From: Martinezella dioscoreae
GTDB lineage: Bacteria > Pseudomonadota > Alphaproteobacteria > Rhizobiales > Rhizobiaceae
Assembly: GCF_009176305.1 (NCBI RefSeq)
Contig: NZ_BLAJ01000008.1
Span: 79,665 to 143,664, forward strand
Direction of reading: 5' to 3'
DNA: 64,000 bases
Position 1 is the first letter of the stretch, and every line of letters begins with the position of its first letter. Below are positions 53,422 through 62,008 of this stretch, in pieces. The notes below the pieces were generated by a model, which was not told where the DNA came from, made no database searches, and saw nothing but the letters and a program-made list of their open reading frames with translations. The translations under genes were made by a program, and so were the position numbers.

Positions 53422-54446
53422 TCCGCCGGCCTCAGAAGATAGTGGCCTACCCCCCAGACATGACCCTTATCATGGCCGAACAGGCCTGCGGTGGCCAGGA
53501 AAAAGAGCCGCCAGCGGCGCTGCCAGAGCGCGCTGTCCCTGCCATAGACTTTAGCGAAGATCGGCTGGATACGATCGATCTCGCGGTCGAAGTTGGCGAG
53601 CCAGTCGAGCGCCGTCCGGCGGTAATGCGTCCCGGACCAGCGCCATTCCAGTTCGACTGAAAACAGGTCGGCAAAGCGATGCGGCAAATCATGTGCCGGC
53701 ATAATACCGCCGGTAAAGAAATGACGGGCAATCCAGTCGGCCGGATCCTGATGGTTGAAGCGATAGGAGCGGTCCTTGTGGGTGAAGACATGGAGGAAAA
53801 GCTTGCCCTGCGGATTGAGCCATGCGCGGACACGCTCCAGCAAGGTGCGCCAGTTGGACATATGCTCGAACATCTCGACCGAGATCACACGATCAAAGCG
53901 TCCCTCGGTCGTAAAGCCGTTCATATCTGCCGTGATGACGGTAAGATTGCCAAGACCGTGCTTGTGCGCCATGGCGAGAATGTATTCGCGTTGTGAGGCG
54001 GAGTTTGAAACCGATGTAATTCGCGAATTGGGAAATTGCTGTGCAAGATAGAGCGACAGTGAACCCCAGCCGCAACCCAGTTCCAGGATACTGTTTCCAT
54101 CTTTGATTTCGGCATGCTCTACAGTTTCGGCAAGTGCATAGGTCTCGGCTTCCGCCAGCGTTGTATGGGGGTTCGGATAAAGGCAGCAGGAGTATTTTCG
54201 TTGAGGCCCGAGGGTCAGGCTGAAGAATTCCGCCGGGACTTCATAATGCTGGCGATTGGCTTCATCGGTATGCGTCGCTATCGGAAAATTGCCCATTGCC
54301 TCGACAAACATATTTTCAGCATCTTGCGAAGTCGTCGATAGGCGGTGTTTCGTGCGTGCACAGAGAAAATCTATTCCAGCCAGCGTCATGCTGTCCGTAA
54401 GCGGTGTGCGCTCTGCGGCGTTGATCGCAAATGCCAGCATATTCAT
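53418..54446 (-). CDS. CFA-synthase-type SAM-dependent methyltransferase (first paralog)
   Basis: A 342-residue methyltransferase. SILELGCGWGSLSLYLAQQF at about residues 118-137 is the SAM-binding motif in the form used by cyclopropane-fatty-acid synthases, preceded by RQHYEVPAEFFSLTLGPQRK and followed by ISVEMFEHMSNWRTLLERVR. The N-terminal lipid-contact domain is shorter than in true CFA synthases (about 400 residues). It may methylate an unsaturated fatty acyl chain without making the full ring. It lies three bases after the DUF1295 gene and is divergent from an operon with a full-length CFA synthase (57607-58839). Confidence 0.88.
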   Translation of the reverse strand: MNMLAFAINAAERTPLTDSMTLAGIDFLCARTKHRLSTTSQDAENMFVEAMGNFPIATHTDEANRQHYEVPAEFFSLTLGPQRKYSCCLYPNPHTTLAEAETYALAETVEHAEIKDGNSILELGCGWGSLSLYLAQQFPNSRITSVSNSASQREYILAMAHKHGLGNLTVITADMNGFTTEGRFDRVISVEMFEHMSNWRTLLERVRAWLNPQGKLFLHVFTHKDRSYRFNHQDPADWIARHFFTGGIMPAHDLPHRFADLFSVELEWRWSGTHYRRTALDWLANFDREIDRIQPIFAKVYGRDSALWQRRWRLFFLATAGLFGHDKGHVWGVGHYLLRPAE

Positions 54447-54449
54447 AGA

Positions 54450-55250
54450 CTATTCTCCTTGGGAAACGAATTCGGTTTTGCGGGGGCCTGGAAAGAAGGC
54501 GTTCACGCGCTGCCGTAGAGCGCGAAATTTATCGCCGCGCGAGCGCAGCATATGCTCTTCCAACGGGGGAATTCCGGATACATGCACCAACAGCCAATAC
54601 ATCAACGCCGGTGCGAGCAGCGATAGAAAACTCGTAGGCGAGCTTGTGACGGCGAATAGTGGAAGGCAACACCAGAACAGCCACTCGAAAAAATAGTTGG
54701 GATGGCGGGAATAACGCCACAACCCCGTCTCGCACACCTCACTCCTGGCTTCCGGCCTTCGACGAAATCGGGCGAGCTGTGCGTCCGAAATTGTCTCGCC
54801 GGCGAGAGCCGTGGCGGCAAGTAACACGGCAAGCCAATCCGTTACTGCCGGATAGGCCTTGTCATTCATCGCCGCGAGATAGATTGCGAATACGAGGACG
54901 AAAGCCGCAAGCGCCTGAACCTGCAGAAAGATAAAGAGCCGTGAGCCGGCACTGGCGCCCCAGTCCTTCATCAGTTTGGCATAGCGCGGATCTTCTCCGC
55001 CGCCTTTGGTGCGAACTCCAATATGCCAGGCGAGCCGCAGCGCCCAGGCTGCCACGATGAGTATCACCATCATCCGGCGCGAGAACGGACCGTCTGCGCA
55101 GCAAGCAGTGAAGATGCCGCCCAAGCCCACAGCCGCAGACCAAATGGTGTCGATCCACCCACTCATACCGGTTGTCCGCTGCACGATCCAGGCGCCGGCC
55201 ATCGCCAGCGATATGCCGACAACCACGAGAGCTAAAAGAAACCAATCCAT
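54450..55250 (-). CDS. DUF1295 membrane protein (steroid 5-alpha-reductase-like)
   Basis: A 266-residue membrane protein. Segments include FLLALVVVGISLAMAGAWIV, MMVILIVAAWALRLAWHIGV, FIFLQVQALAAFVLVFAIYL and WLAVLLAATALAGETISDAQ. RYSRHPNYFFEWLFW is the hallmark of the DUF1295/5-alpha-reductase C-terminal family, which uses NADPH on lipid double bonds. It is first in an operon with a CFA-type methyltransferase, so it may reduce or prepare the lipid product. It is divergent from the flavoprotein operon at 55420. Confidence 0.9.
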   Translation of the reverse strand: MDWFLLALVVVGISLAMAGAWIVQRTTGMSGWIDTIWSAAVGLGGIFTACCADGPFSRRMMVILIVAAWALRLAWHIGVRTKGGGEDPRYAKLMKDWGASAGSRLFIFLQVQALAAFVLVFAIYLAAMNDKAYPAVTDWLAVLLAATALAGETISDAQLARFRRRPEARSEVCETGLWRYSRHPNYFFEWLFWCCLPLFAVTSSPTSFLSLLAPALMYWLLVHVSGIPPLEEHMLRSRGDKFRALRQRVNAFFPGPRKTEFVSQGE

Positions 55251-55419
55251 CCGTTCGCTCGCATTGATGCGCTCTTGTGTCTCTATGCATTATTTACGGA
55301 CGGTCGGTTGAACCGGTTTCGTGCTACTCGAAAAAATCTCTCTTTGTGCGAAACCAGCAGCCGCCGCCCTCCGTATCTGTCTTGAAAGCCAAGAGCTTAT
55401 TGCGGGAGACGAGGGTTTT

Positions 55420-56790
55420 ATGGGTCACTACGATCGAAAAGGCGGCCGCCGCCTGAGCATTGCGGTCATAGGCAGCGGTATTTCGGGACTTTCGGCTGCT
55501 TGGCTCCTTTCGAAGCGGCACGATGTGACCGTCTTCGAGGCCAGCGATCGCGTCGGTGGCCACAGTAACACGGTTAACTTCCAAAGCACCTCAGGGCCTG
55601 TCTCTGTTGATACCGGCTTCATCGTCTACAACGAGGTTACATATCCCAATCTGACGGCTTTGTTCCGCGCGCTCAGCGTGCCGACGGCTGCCTCCAACAT
55701 GTCCTTTGCCGTTTCGATCGACGACGGTGCCTATGAATATTCCGGCGGCACCGGGCTTGGTCTCTTCGCGCAGAAATCGAATATCGTCAGCCCGCGTTTC
55801 TGGTCGATGATGCGCGATCTGGTGCGCTTCTACCGTAATGCTCCGCGGGACTTGCCCGACATGGACGGCATTTCGCTTGATGAGTATCTCTGCCGCAACG
55901 GCTACGGCTGCGCCTTCCGCGACGACCATCTCTACCCGATGGCGGCTGCGACCTGGTCGACCCCGGCTATGGAGATCGGCGCTTATCCAGCGGCAAGTTT
56001 TGTCCGCTTCTGTAACAATCATGGCTTGCTCAATCTATGGGGCCGCCCTGTATGGCGCACTGTAAGGGGTGGCAGCCGCGAATATGTTGCCCGCATGACC
56101 AACAGCTTTTTCGACCGCATCCGGTTGTCGACGCCAGTAAAGTCGATAAGGCGCGGATCACAGCGCGTAGAGCTTGAGGACGGCACCGGCGGCCATCAAC
56201 TCTTCGACGATGTGGTGATAGCCACCCATGCTGACCAGGCGCTTCGAATGCTTGTGGACGCAAGCACCGAGGAAAGACGTATTTTGGGTGCCTTCCGCTA
56301 TTCGCGGAACGAGGCGGTCCTGCATGGCGATGTGGCGTTGATGCCAAAACGGCGGGCGGCCTGGTCGAGTTGGAACTATGTGGCCGATACGCGAGATGGG
56401 CCAATTCAGCCCTCCATTACCTATTGGATGAACAAGCTGCAGCCGTTAGGAGCGGCACCGCCGACCTTCGTCACGCTTAATCCGCGACGGGCGCCGAAGG
56501 TGGAAACCGTCATCTGCCGTGAGACATATCAACATCCCGTTTTCGATCTCCTGACCGATCGCGCACAGAAGGAAATCTGGTCGCTTCAAGGTGTCCGCAA
56601 TACCTGGTTCTGCGGCGCGCATTTCGGCGCGGGTTTTCACGAGGACGGCATTCAGGCGGGCCTTGCGGTTGCCGAGGATCTTGGCGGCTTGCGGCGACCC
56701 TGGCAGGTGCCGCAGGAAAGTTCCCGGATCGTGCGCAAGCCGATTGATCGCTTCGCCGAGCTGTCGTTGGACGTGGAGGTTACCGCATGA
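55420..56790 (+). CDS. FAD-dependent amine-oxidase-family flavoprotein
   Basis: A 456-residue protein. LSIAVIGSGISGLSAAWLLS is the Rossmann dinucleotide site at about residues 11-30, VFEASDRVGGHSNTVNF carries the ribose-binding Glu and GG doublet, and the C-terminus has the second FAD contact (GAHFGAGFHEDGIQAGLAVA). It resembles phytoene-desaturase-like proteins found with DUF1365 and CFA synthase in photo-oxidative-stress regulons. It is likely an FAD-dependent desaturase or isomerase of a lipid. ATG at 55420 was chosen because the family begins close to the FAD site. It overlaps the DUF1365 gene by four bases. Confidence 0.89.
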   Translation: MGHYDRKGGRRLSIAVIGSGISGLSAAWLLSKRHDVTVFEASDRVGGHSNTVNFQSTSGPVSVDTGFIVYNEVTYPNLTALFRALSVPTAASNMSFAVSIDDGAYEYSGGTGLGLFAQKSNIVSPRFWSMMRDLVRFYRNAPRDLPDMDGISLDEYLCRNGYGCAFRDDHLYPMAAATWSTPAMEIGAYPAASFVRFCNNHGLLNLWGRPVWRTVRGGSREYVARMTNSFFDRIRLSTPVKSIRRGSQRVELEDGTGGHQLFDDVVIATHADQALRMLVDASTEERRILGAFRYSRNEAVLHGDVALMPKRRAAWSSWNYVADTRDGPIQPSITYWMNKLQPLGAAPPTFVTLNPRRAPKVETVICRETYQHPVFDLLTDRAQKEIWSLQGVRNTWFCGAHFGAGFHEDGIQAGLAVAEDLGGLRRPWQVPQESSRIVRKPIDRFAELSLDVEVTA

Positions 56791-57620
56791 GCGCGGACCT
56801 TCAATCTGCACTCTTTTCCGGCCTGGTCACGCATGCTCGTGTAAGGCCGAAGCAGCACAAGCTGATCTACAGGATCTATTCTCTGCTGCTCGATCTTGAT
56901 GAGCTTGACCAGATCGATCGGCGGCTCCGCCTTCTTTCCATAGATCGTTTCAACATTTTTTCTTTCTATAGCAAGGATAGGGGCGATCGATCAGGGGACG
57001 ATCTGAAGAAGCAGGTCGAGAGGAGTATGCGTCGCGTTGGGGTTGAGCCGGATGGCGGTCCGGTGCGGTTGCTGACGATGCCGCGACTGTTCGGTTGGGC
57101 TTTCAATCCGCTCAGTGTGTTCTTCTGTTACTCGAAGGATGCGTCGCTCAAAGCCATCCTCTGGGAAGTGGACAATACGTTCGGTGAGCGCCATGGGTAT
57201 ATGATCCCGGTGGAGGCGAACGACGGATCGCAAATTATTCAGCGATGCGACAAGGCCTTCTACGTCTCGCCCTTTATGGACATGGATTTGCGGTATGAGT
57301 TCCGCGTGTCGCCCCCAACCAACGTTCTTTCCATCCGAATCGAGACTTTCGATCGCGATGGGCCGATACTCACAGCCAGGCATATCGCCCGTCGCAGCGA
57401 GCTTACGGACGGCGCATTGCTAAAGGCATTTTTTGCCATCCCTTTTCTCACACTTCGTGTTGTCGGAGGCATTCATTGGGAAGCGTTCAAGATCTGGCTG
57501 AAAGGTATCGGTTTGCGCATACGCCCCCTTCCTCCCGAAAGTCCTGTTTCGTTTGTTAGTCCATCTCCCGCTGACGGGAAAACACGCAATTCCAAGGTTG
57601 AAGTTCATGAGCCATTTTGA
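56787..57620 (+). CDS. DUF1365 protein
   Basis: A 277-residue protein that matches DUF1365 over its length: LFSGLVTHARVRPKQHKLIY, RVGVEPDGGPVRLLTMPRLF, FNPLSVFFCYSKDASLKAIL and NTFGERHGYMIPVE. The family has no proven reaction but nearly always lies between an FAD protein and a CFA synthase, as here. It overlaps the FAD gene start-stop by four bases and the CFA gene by 14 bases, so the three proteins are made together, presumably for one lipid modification. Confidence 0.92.
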   Translation: MSADLQSALFSGLVTHARVRPKQHKLIYRIYSLLLDLDELDQIDRRLRLLSIDRFNIFSFYSKDRGDRSGDDLKKQVERSMRRVGVEPDGGPVRLLTMPRLFGWAFNPLSVFFCYSKDASLKAILWEVDNTFGERHGYMIPVEANDGSQIIQRCDKAFYVSPFMDMDLRYEFRVSPPTNVLSIRIETFDRDGPILTARHIARRSELTDGALLKAFFAIPFLTLRVVGGIHWEAFKIWLKGIGLRIRPLPPESPVSFVSPSPADGKTRNSKVEVHEPF

Positions 57621-58839
57621 CGAATTCTCCGGCGCTTCGATGCGTGCGTCCCATAGGACTGAGAGGTTTGGTCTTGTCGGCCGCCTTCTTATGAGCTTGT
57701 TGCGCGACGTTCGCTACGGCCACGTGAGGATTTCGTTGCCATCAGGGCAGATCGTTGAAAAGTCCGGCGCTGAACCAGGGCCGGAGGCTATCATCAACAT
57801 GCGGCGTTGGCGCCTGTTGCCTCGCCTGATGCTTGCGGGAGATATCGGCTTTGCGGAGAGCTACATCAATGAGGACTGGACGACTCCCGATTTGACCGCA
57901 GTCATCCGCTTCGCGGCCAAAAACATCGAAGCATTAGCGCCGGCTATCGAAGGCAGCACCACGATGCGGTTCTTCAATAGGGCAAAACATCTTCTCAACG
58001 CCAATACGAAGCATGGCAGCCGTCGCAATATCGAGGCACATTACGACCTCGGCAACGATTTCTACAGCCAATGGCTCGACCCCACGATGCTGTATTCGTC
58101 GGGAATTTTTGACGATTCAACATTCACTCTCGAAGCCGCCCAGCAAAAAAAACTTGAGCAAGTTCTCAAAAATCTTGCCCTCGATCCTAGCCAGAGTGTG
58201 TTGGAAATCGGCTGCGGCTGGGGTGCTCTTTCCGTATTCATGGCGGCCCGTGCCAACGCCAAGGTGACCGGTATCACTTTGTCACCCTCACAGCTTACCT
58301 GGGCGAGGCAGGCGGCCGCGAATGCCGGCGTGACAGAGCTGGTGGACCTGCGCCTGGAAGATTACCGTGATCTTAAAGGTCAGTTCGATCGGATCGCTTC
58401 GATCGAAATGTTCGAGGCAGTCGGCGAAGCCTATTGGCTGGAATACTTCGCAACGTTGAAACGTTGTTTGAGACCAGGTGGCAAGGCTGTGCTGCAGGTG
58501 ATCTCAATTGATGAAAAGCGTTTTGATGCCTATCGGCGCGGCTCGGATTTCATCCAGAAGTATGTTTTCCCCGGTGGCTTTCTGCCCTCCGATCCCGCAT
58601 TGGAGGAAGCTGTTGCAAAAGCGGGCTTCAAGCTCGCGGCAAGAGAGCATTTTGGCCAATCCTACGCGCGGACACTTCTTGAGTGGCGCACCCGTTTTCA
58701 TGCGCGCTGGCCTGCCATTGCGGCCCTAGGCTTTGACGAGCGATTCCGGCGCCTTTGGCACTACTACCTTTGTTATTGCGAAGCCGGCTTTGAGGAGGGG
58801 AGCATCGACGTCGGACTTTATACACTTGAGCACGCATGA
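57607..58839 (+). CDS. Cyclopropane-fatty-acyl-phospholipid synthase (second paralog)
   Basis: A 410-residue enzyme with full CFA-synthase layout. N-terminal lipid-binding region (about 1-130, with AESYINEDWTTPDLTAVI-like GFAESYINEDWTTPD), then RRNIEAHYDLGNDFYSQWLD, MLYSSGIFDDSTFTLEAAQQ, SAM site VLEIGCGWGALSVFMAAR, and IASIEMFEAVGEAYWLEYFA with the conserved Glu. It adds a methylene from SAM to cis double bonds of membrane phospholipids, or makes a methylated acyl precursor of furan fatty acids. ATG at 57607 lies inside the DUF1365 gene. Confidence 0.94.
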   Translation: MSHFDEFSGASMRASHRTERFGLVGRLLMSLLRDVRYGHVRISLPSGQIVEKSGAEPGPEAIINMRRWRLLPRLMLAGDIGFAESYINEDWTTPDLTAVIRFAAKNIEALAPAIEGSTTMRFFNRAKHLLNANTKHGSRRNIEAHYDLGNDFYSQWLDPTMLYSSGIFDDSTFTLEAAQQKKLEQVLKNLALDPSQSVLEIGCGWGALSVFMAARANAKVTGITLSPSQLTWARQAAANAGVTELVDLRLEDYRDLKGQFDRIASIEMFEAVGEAYWLEYFATLKRCLRPGGKAVLQVISIDEKRFDAYRRGSDFIQKYVFPGGFLPSDPALEEAVAKAGFKLAAREHFGQSYARTLLEWRTRFHARWPAIAALGFDERFRRLWHYYLCYCEAGFEEGSIDVGLYTLEHA

Positions 58840-58867
58840 AGGTCGGCGGTTAAAAGGAGATCCAGGT

Positions 58868-59239
58868 ATGAGAGCGATGATTGGAGCGATTGTTTACCTG
58901 GCCGCAGCGTCCGCAACTAATGCGCAAGCGGCCGGAATCGAGGGCCTATGGGCTCGGGCAGATGGCAACGCCAAAGTGAGAGTTGCCCCCTGCGGATCGG
59001 ACATCTGTGCAACAAATACCTGGATCAAGCCGGGAACGCCAAGCGAAAGGGCTGGTGACAAGCTGGTGATGACGATCAAGCCCGATGAAGATGGCTTCTA
59101 TTCCGGCGAGGCTTTCGATCCCCAACGTGATTTGAGCTACCGGATTACAGTGAAAGTGGATGGCGATCGCATGTCCACGAGGGGTTGTGTTATTGCCGGC
59201 CTGATTTGCCGGGGCGTCGATTGGACACGCATCCGCTGA
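58868..59239 (+). CDS. Secreted DUF2147 protein
   Basis: A 123-residue protein. The signal peptide MRAMIGAIVYLAAASATNAQ is cleaved near AQA-AGI. The mature part IEGLWARADGNAKVRVAPCG, then ICATNTWIKPGTP, and CVIAGLICRGVDWTRIR are characteristic of DUF2147, small beta-rich exported proteins that may bind lipid or another ligand. AAAAGGAG precedes ATG 58868. It is 28 bases after the CFA gene and belongs to the same operon. Confidence 0.9.
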   Translation: MRAMIGAIVYLAAASATNAQAAGIEGLWARADGNAKVRVAPCGSDICATNTWIKPGTPSERAGDKLVMTIKPDEDGFYSGEAFDPQRDLSYRITVKVDGDRMSTRGCVIAGLICRGVDWTRIR

Positions 59240-59259
59240 TCGACCGAAGGAAGGCCGCT

Positions 59260-59691
59260 ATGGAGAATGTGGTGAAAACTTATGTCGTCGCCTATGTTGT
59301 CACATTGGTCGTGTTCGTCGTTATCGATTTTATCTGGTTGAACAGCATGACAGATCGTCTTTACCGGCCTGTAATGGCAGACATGCTTACAGCTGACTTC
59401 CGGCTCGCGCCTGCCATCGCCTTCTACCTGATTTATGCGTTTGGACTTACGGTTCTCGCTGTTCGCCCGGGGCTGATCGGGGAGTCGATCCAGACTGCTA
59501 TAGTGTGCGGGGCGATGCTCGGCCTTACGGCTTATGCTACCTATGATTTGACCAATCAGGCGACACTCAGGAACTGGTCGACTGTTCTGACCTTGGCCGA
59601 TCTATGTTGGGGTACGATCGTCTCAGGCATTGCCGCCGGTTGTGGGCAAGCGGTAACGGCGCGCCTCCTCGGATCTCTTACACATGGCTGA
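59260..59691 (+). CDS. DUF2177 membrane protein
   Basis: A 143-residue protein with four membrane segments (YVVAYVVTLVVFVVIDFIWL; PAIAFYLIYAFGLTVLAV; AIVCGAMLGLTAYATYDLTN; LADLCWGTIVSGIAAGCG). The DFIWL, and TYDLTNQATLRNW motifs identify DUF2177. Function unknown. AAGGAAGG precedes the ATG at 59260, 20 bases after the DUF2147 stop, so it is the last gene of the operon that starts at 55420. Confidence 0.92.
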   Translation: MENVVKTYVVAYVVTLVVFVVIDFIWLNSMTDRLYRPVMADMLTADFRLAPAIAFYLIYAFGLTVLAVRPGLIGESIQTAIVCGAMLGLTAYATYDLTNQATLRNWSTVLTLADLCWGTIVSGIAAGCGQAVTARLLGSLTHG

Positions 59692-59730
59692 GGATCAGGT
59701 ATGCGTTGTTGTTGGCGACAGCTTGCACAT

Positions 59731-60231
59731 TCAGCGATTTAGCTGCCAAATTTCGAAATTGAGCGCTATCGCGAAGGCAACCCAAACAGCGAGAGGCGCA
59801 AGGCTGTAAGCAGCGATCCGGTCGAGGAGGCGAAACTTGAGGATTGTGAGGAGGATTAAAATCCATTGCGGAACGATGTTGATAAGCCCAAGTAGCGGGC
59901 TATGAAGCGCAAAGAACGCCCATGACCATGCGGCATTGAGCGCCAGTTGCAGATAAAAGCAAATGAGCGCCGCCGACTTTTGCGGTTGATCACCTGGAAG
60001 TATCCATATGCGCCAGACCGCAAAGGACATAAGTGCATAGAGGCTTGCCCAGACCGGCCCAAAGATCCAATTCGGTGGATTGAATGCGGCCTTGGCAAGG
60101 CCGGCATACCAACCCTCAATGTTCGGCAAGGTCGCCCACTGTCCGAGAACAAGGGTTAAGATGACCGGGGTCACCGCGAGGCCGGCCTTCAGCAAAGGCT
60201 TTTGTTGGTTCACTGTTTTTCGCGGCATCAT
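59731..60231 (-). CDS. tspO: TspO/MBR-family protein (tryptophan-rich sensory protein)
   Basis: A 166-residue protein with five membrane segments. NPPNWIFGPVWASLYALMSF at about residues 51-70 and LQLALNAAWSWAFFALHSPL at about 94-113 are the signature regions, with many Trp and an AAWSWAFF porphyrin-contact helix. TspO proteins bind porphyrins and cholesterol-like ligands; in Rhodobacter sphaeroides TspO tunes photosynthesis and stress genes. It is divergent from the ECF sigma gene, which fits a place in the photo-oxidative-stress regulon. ATG 60231 or 60228 may be the start. Confidence 0.93.
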   Translation of the reverse strand: MMPRKTVNQQKPLLKAGLAVTPVILTLVLGQWATLPNIEGWYAGLAKAAFNPPNWIFGPVWASLYALMSFAVWRIWILPGDQPQKSAALICFYLQLALNAAWSWAFFALHSPLLGLINIVPQWILILLTILKFRLLDRIAAYSLAPLAVWVAFAIALNFEIWQLNR

Positions 60232-60302
60232 GATCTCTCTTCTCGCCCGCTTCCTGCACGACGTTTCCCAAACCGAAACCTTTGTTCCTGCTCTTCAAAT
60301 CT

Positions 60303-60330
60303 GATACGTGGATTTTTCTGGATCGGATCA
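60303..60330 (-). promoter_or_regulatory. Candidate ECF-sigma promoter for tspO
   Basis: On the minus strand TGATCC (60330-60325) lies 16 bases before CGTATC (60308-60303), directed towards the tspO start at 60231. TGATCC is the -35 element described for RpoE/ChrR-type sigma factors (R. sphaeroides RpoE). The -10 match is weak and the spacing short. Confidence 0.35.
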
Positions 60331-60441
60331 TGGGATCCATGCGGCATTGCCCATCGTAGAAAGCGCATGTATGTTTCAGCACCGCCTATCGATAGCCGTG
60401 GCAAACAGAACAGCATCATCTCCTTCGAAAGGAGACGAGCG

Positions 60442-61020
60442 GTGACGACTTTGCACGAGCACGATCCATTGTCGCGAGAAGCGGTCAATCAACTTGTTCT
60501 GGCGATAGCAATCCGTCAGGATCGTCAGGCCTTTGCCGAGCTCTTCAATTTCGCGGCGCCCAAGATCAAGGCGTTCATGATGCGCTCGGGCTCGACGGCT
60601 GAAACTGCCGAAGAAATCGCCCAGGAGGCGATGCTTGTGGTCTGGCGCAAGGCGACTTATTTCGATCCGGCGCGTGCCAATGCGATGACATGGATTTTCA
60701 CGATCGCCCGCAACTTGCGGATTGATTTTCAGCGGAAATCAAAATCGTCAAATCAGTCGTATGGTGACGAAACTGAGGTCATGCAGGCCGCTGAACCCAC
60801 GCCTGAGGAGATTTTGTTTATCAGGGCGGACGAGGAAAAGGTTCGCGCCGCGCTTCAAGCGCTGAGTTCCGAACAGGAAGAGATCATCAGATTGTCCTTT
60901 TTCCGTGATCGTCCTCACTCTGAAATTGCAAGGGAATTGGATTTGCCGCTTGGCACTGTGAAGTCTCGTATCAGGCGTGCACTTGGAAAACTTAGGGACA
61001 TGCTGGAAGAAACATTATGA
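60442..61020 (+). CDS. ECF sigma factor, ChrR-linked (RpoE-like)
   Basis: A 192-residue sigma-70 family protein. Region 2: RQDRQAFAELFNFAAPKIKA; AEEIAQEAMLVVWRKATYFD; AMTWIFTIARNLRIDFQRKS. Region 4: ALSSEQEEIIRLSFFRDRPH and LDLPLGTVKSRIRRALGKLR. The GTG at 60442 has AAAGGAG upstream; an earlier in-frame ATG (60367) would add a tail without sigma homology. It overlaps the anti-sigma gene by four bases. It should direct transcription of the lipid and tspO genes around it in response to singlet oxygen or similar stress, by analogy with R. sphaeroides RpoE. Confidence 0.93.
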   Translation: MTTLHEHDPLSREAVNQLVLAIAIRQDRQAFAELFNFAAPKIKAFMMRSGSTAETAEEIAQEAMLVVWRKATYFDPARANAMTWIFTIARNLRIDFQRKSKSSNQSYGDETEVMQAAEPTPEEILFIRADEEKVRAALQALSSEQEEIIRLSFFRDRPHSEIARELDLPLGTVKSRIRRALGKLRDMLEETL

Positions 61021-61667
61021 CGAATAAGCATCATCCCAGCGATCAGACTCTCCTGCGTTTTGCTGCAGGCACGTTGCCGGCCGGTCCTTCACTCGTCGTT
61101 GCCGCTCATTTGAGTGGCTGCCCCTTCTGTCAGAGGCGTGTAGTTACGTTCGAGGCCGTTGGCGGGGAGATGCTGATCCGGACGGAACCACAGGCGCTTT
61201 CTCCTGGAGCTCTCGAACAAACGCTTGCGCGTTTGGATCAAGACGGGAATCCCAGCCATATCGCGCCGCGTCGATCACGGGCTTCCGTCGATGGCATCAT
61301 TCTTCCGAGCCCATTGGCTGGTTGCGAAGTTGGTCCCTGGCGCCCCGTAGGGCCGGGAGTCAGGCTTAGCCGTATTCGCGTGCCTCACGCACCAGAAGCA
61401 AACGTGATCCTGCTGAAGGTAAAAGCGAATAAGCACATGCCGGCGCACGGGCATACGGATCTCGAGGTGACGCAGGTTCTGAAAGGATCGTTTTCGGATG
61501 GCAATAATCGTTACGAGCCGGGTGACTTCGTCGAGGGTGATGATGAGACGGATCATAGCCCGGTGATCGGCGGCGACGGCGAATGCATATCCCTGGCGGC
61601 TATCGAGGGACATGTCCTCTTTAAGGGATTTCTTGGAAGGTTGCTCGGGTCTTTTGCCGGCATCTGA
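61017..61667 (+). CDS. chrR: ChrR-type zinc/cupin anti-sigma factor
   Basis: A 216-residue protein with the ChrR layout. The zinc anti-sigma domain has H6, H31, C35 and C38 (HLSGCPFC), the same numbers as the known ligands in R. sphaeroides ChrR. The C-terminal cupin domain has H144, H146, E150 and H180 (HGHTDLEV and DETDHSP), equivalent to the ChrR cupin metal site shifted by three. It binds and silences the adjacent ECF sigma factor until singlet oxygen or organic hydroperoxide triggers its turnover. It is co-translated with the sigma factor. Confidence 0.94.
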   Translation: MTNKHHPSDQTLLRFAAGTLPAGPSLVVAAHLSGCPFCQRRVVTFEAVGGEMLIRTEPQALSPGALEQTLARLDQDGNPSHIAPRRSRASVDGIILPSPLAGCEVGPWRPVGPGVRLSRIRVPHAPEANVILLKVKANKHMPAHGHTDLEVTQVLKGSFSDGNNRYEPGDFVEGDDETDHSPVIGGDGECISLAAIEGHVLFKGFLGRLLGSFAGI

Positions 61668-62008
61668 TTGCGTTTGATCGACTGCTAAGGGGAGAGGCCG
61701 CAAATCGTTTGTTTGGAACAATAATTCGTTCTAGTCATTTCGGTTGTGGAGTTCAACGGAGAGTAGACCCGGTAGTGTTCGGGTGGAGACGGAATAATTC
61801 TGATCGAAAGGCCAATACAGGGGCGCCTCAAAAAAAGTCAAAGCCCGGATGTACACTTGATTGAGAGAGGAGCTAAGGATTAATCTTAGCGTTAGTCACA
61901 TATCGGGGTGACGTATCAGAGGATTTGTTCGCGCAATCGGAAGGGCAATACTGTTGAAATTAATCGGCTATCCCCAATTTCGCTCCTATAGGCAAGGGAT
62001 CGAGTATT
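61668..62008. other. 341-bp intergenic region before the LOV kinase
   Basis: No gene is visible. A near-perfect palindrome GCTAA(G)GATTAATCTTAGC (61872-61890), one unpaired G, could be a regulatory site. AAGGGA precedes the LOV kinase ATG. I found no convincing sigma-70 or ECF promoter. Confidence 0.4.
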
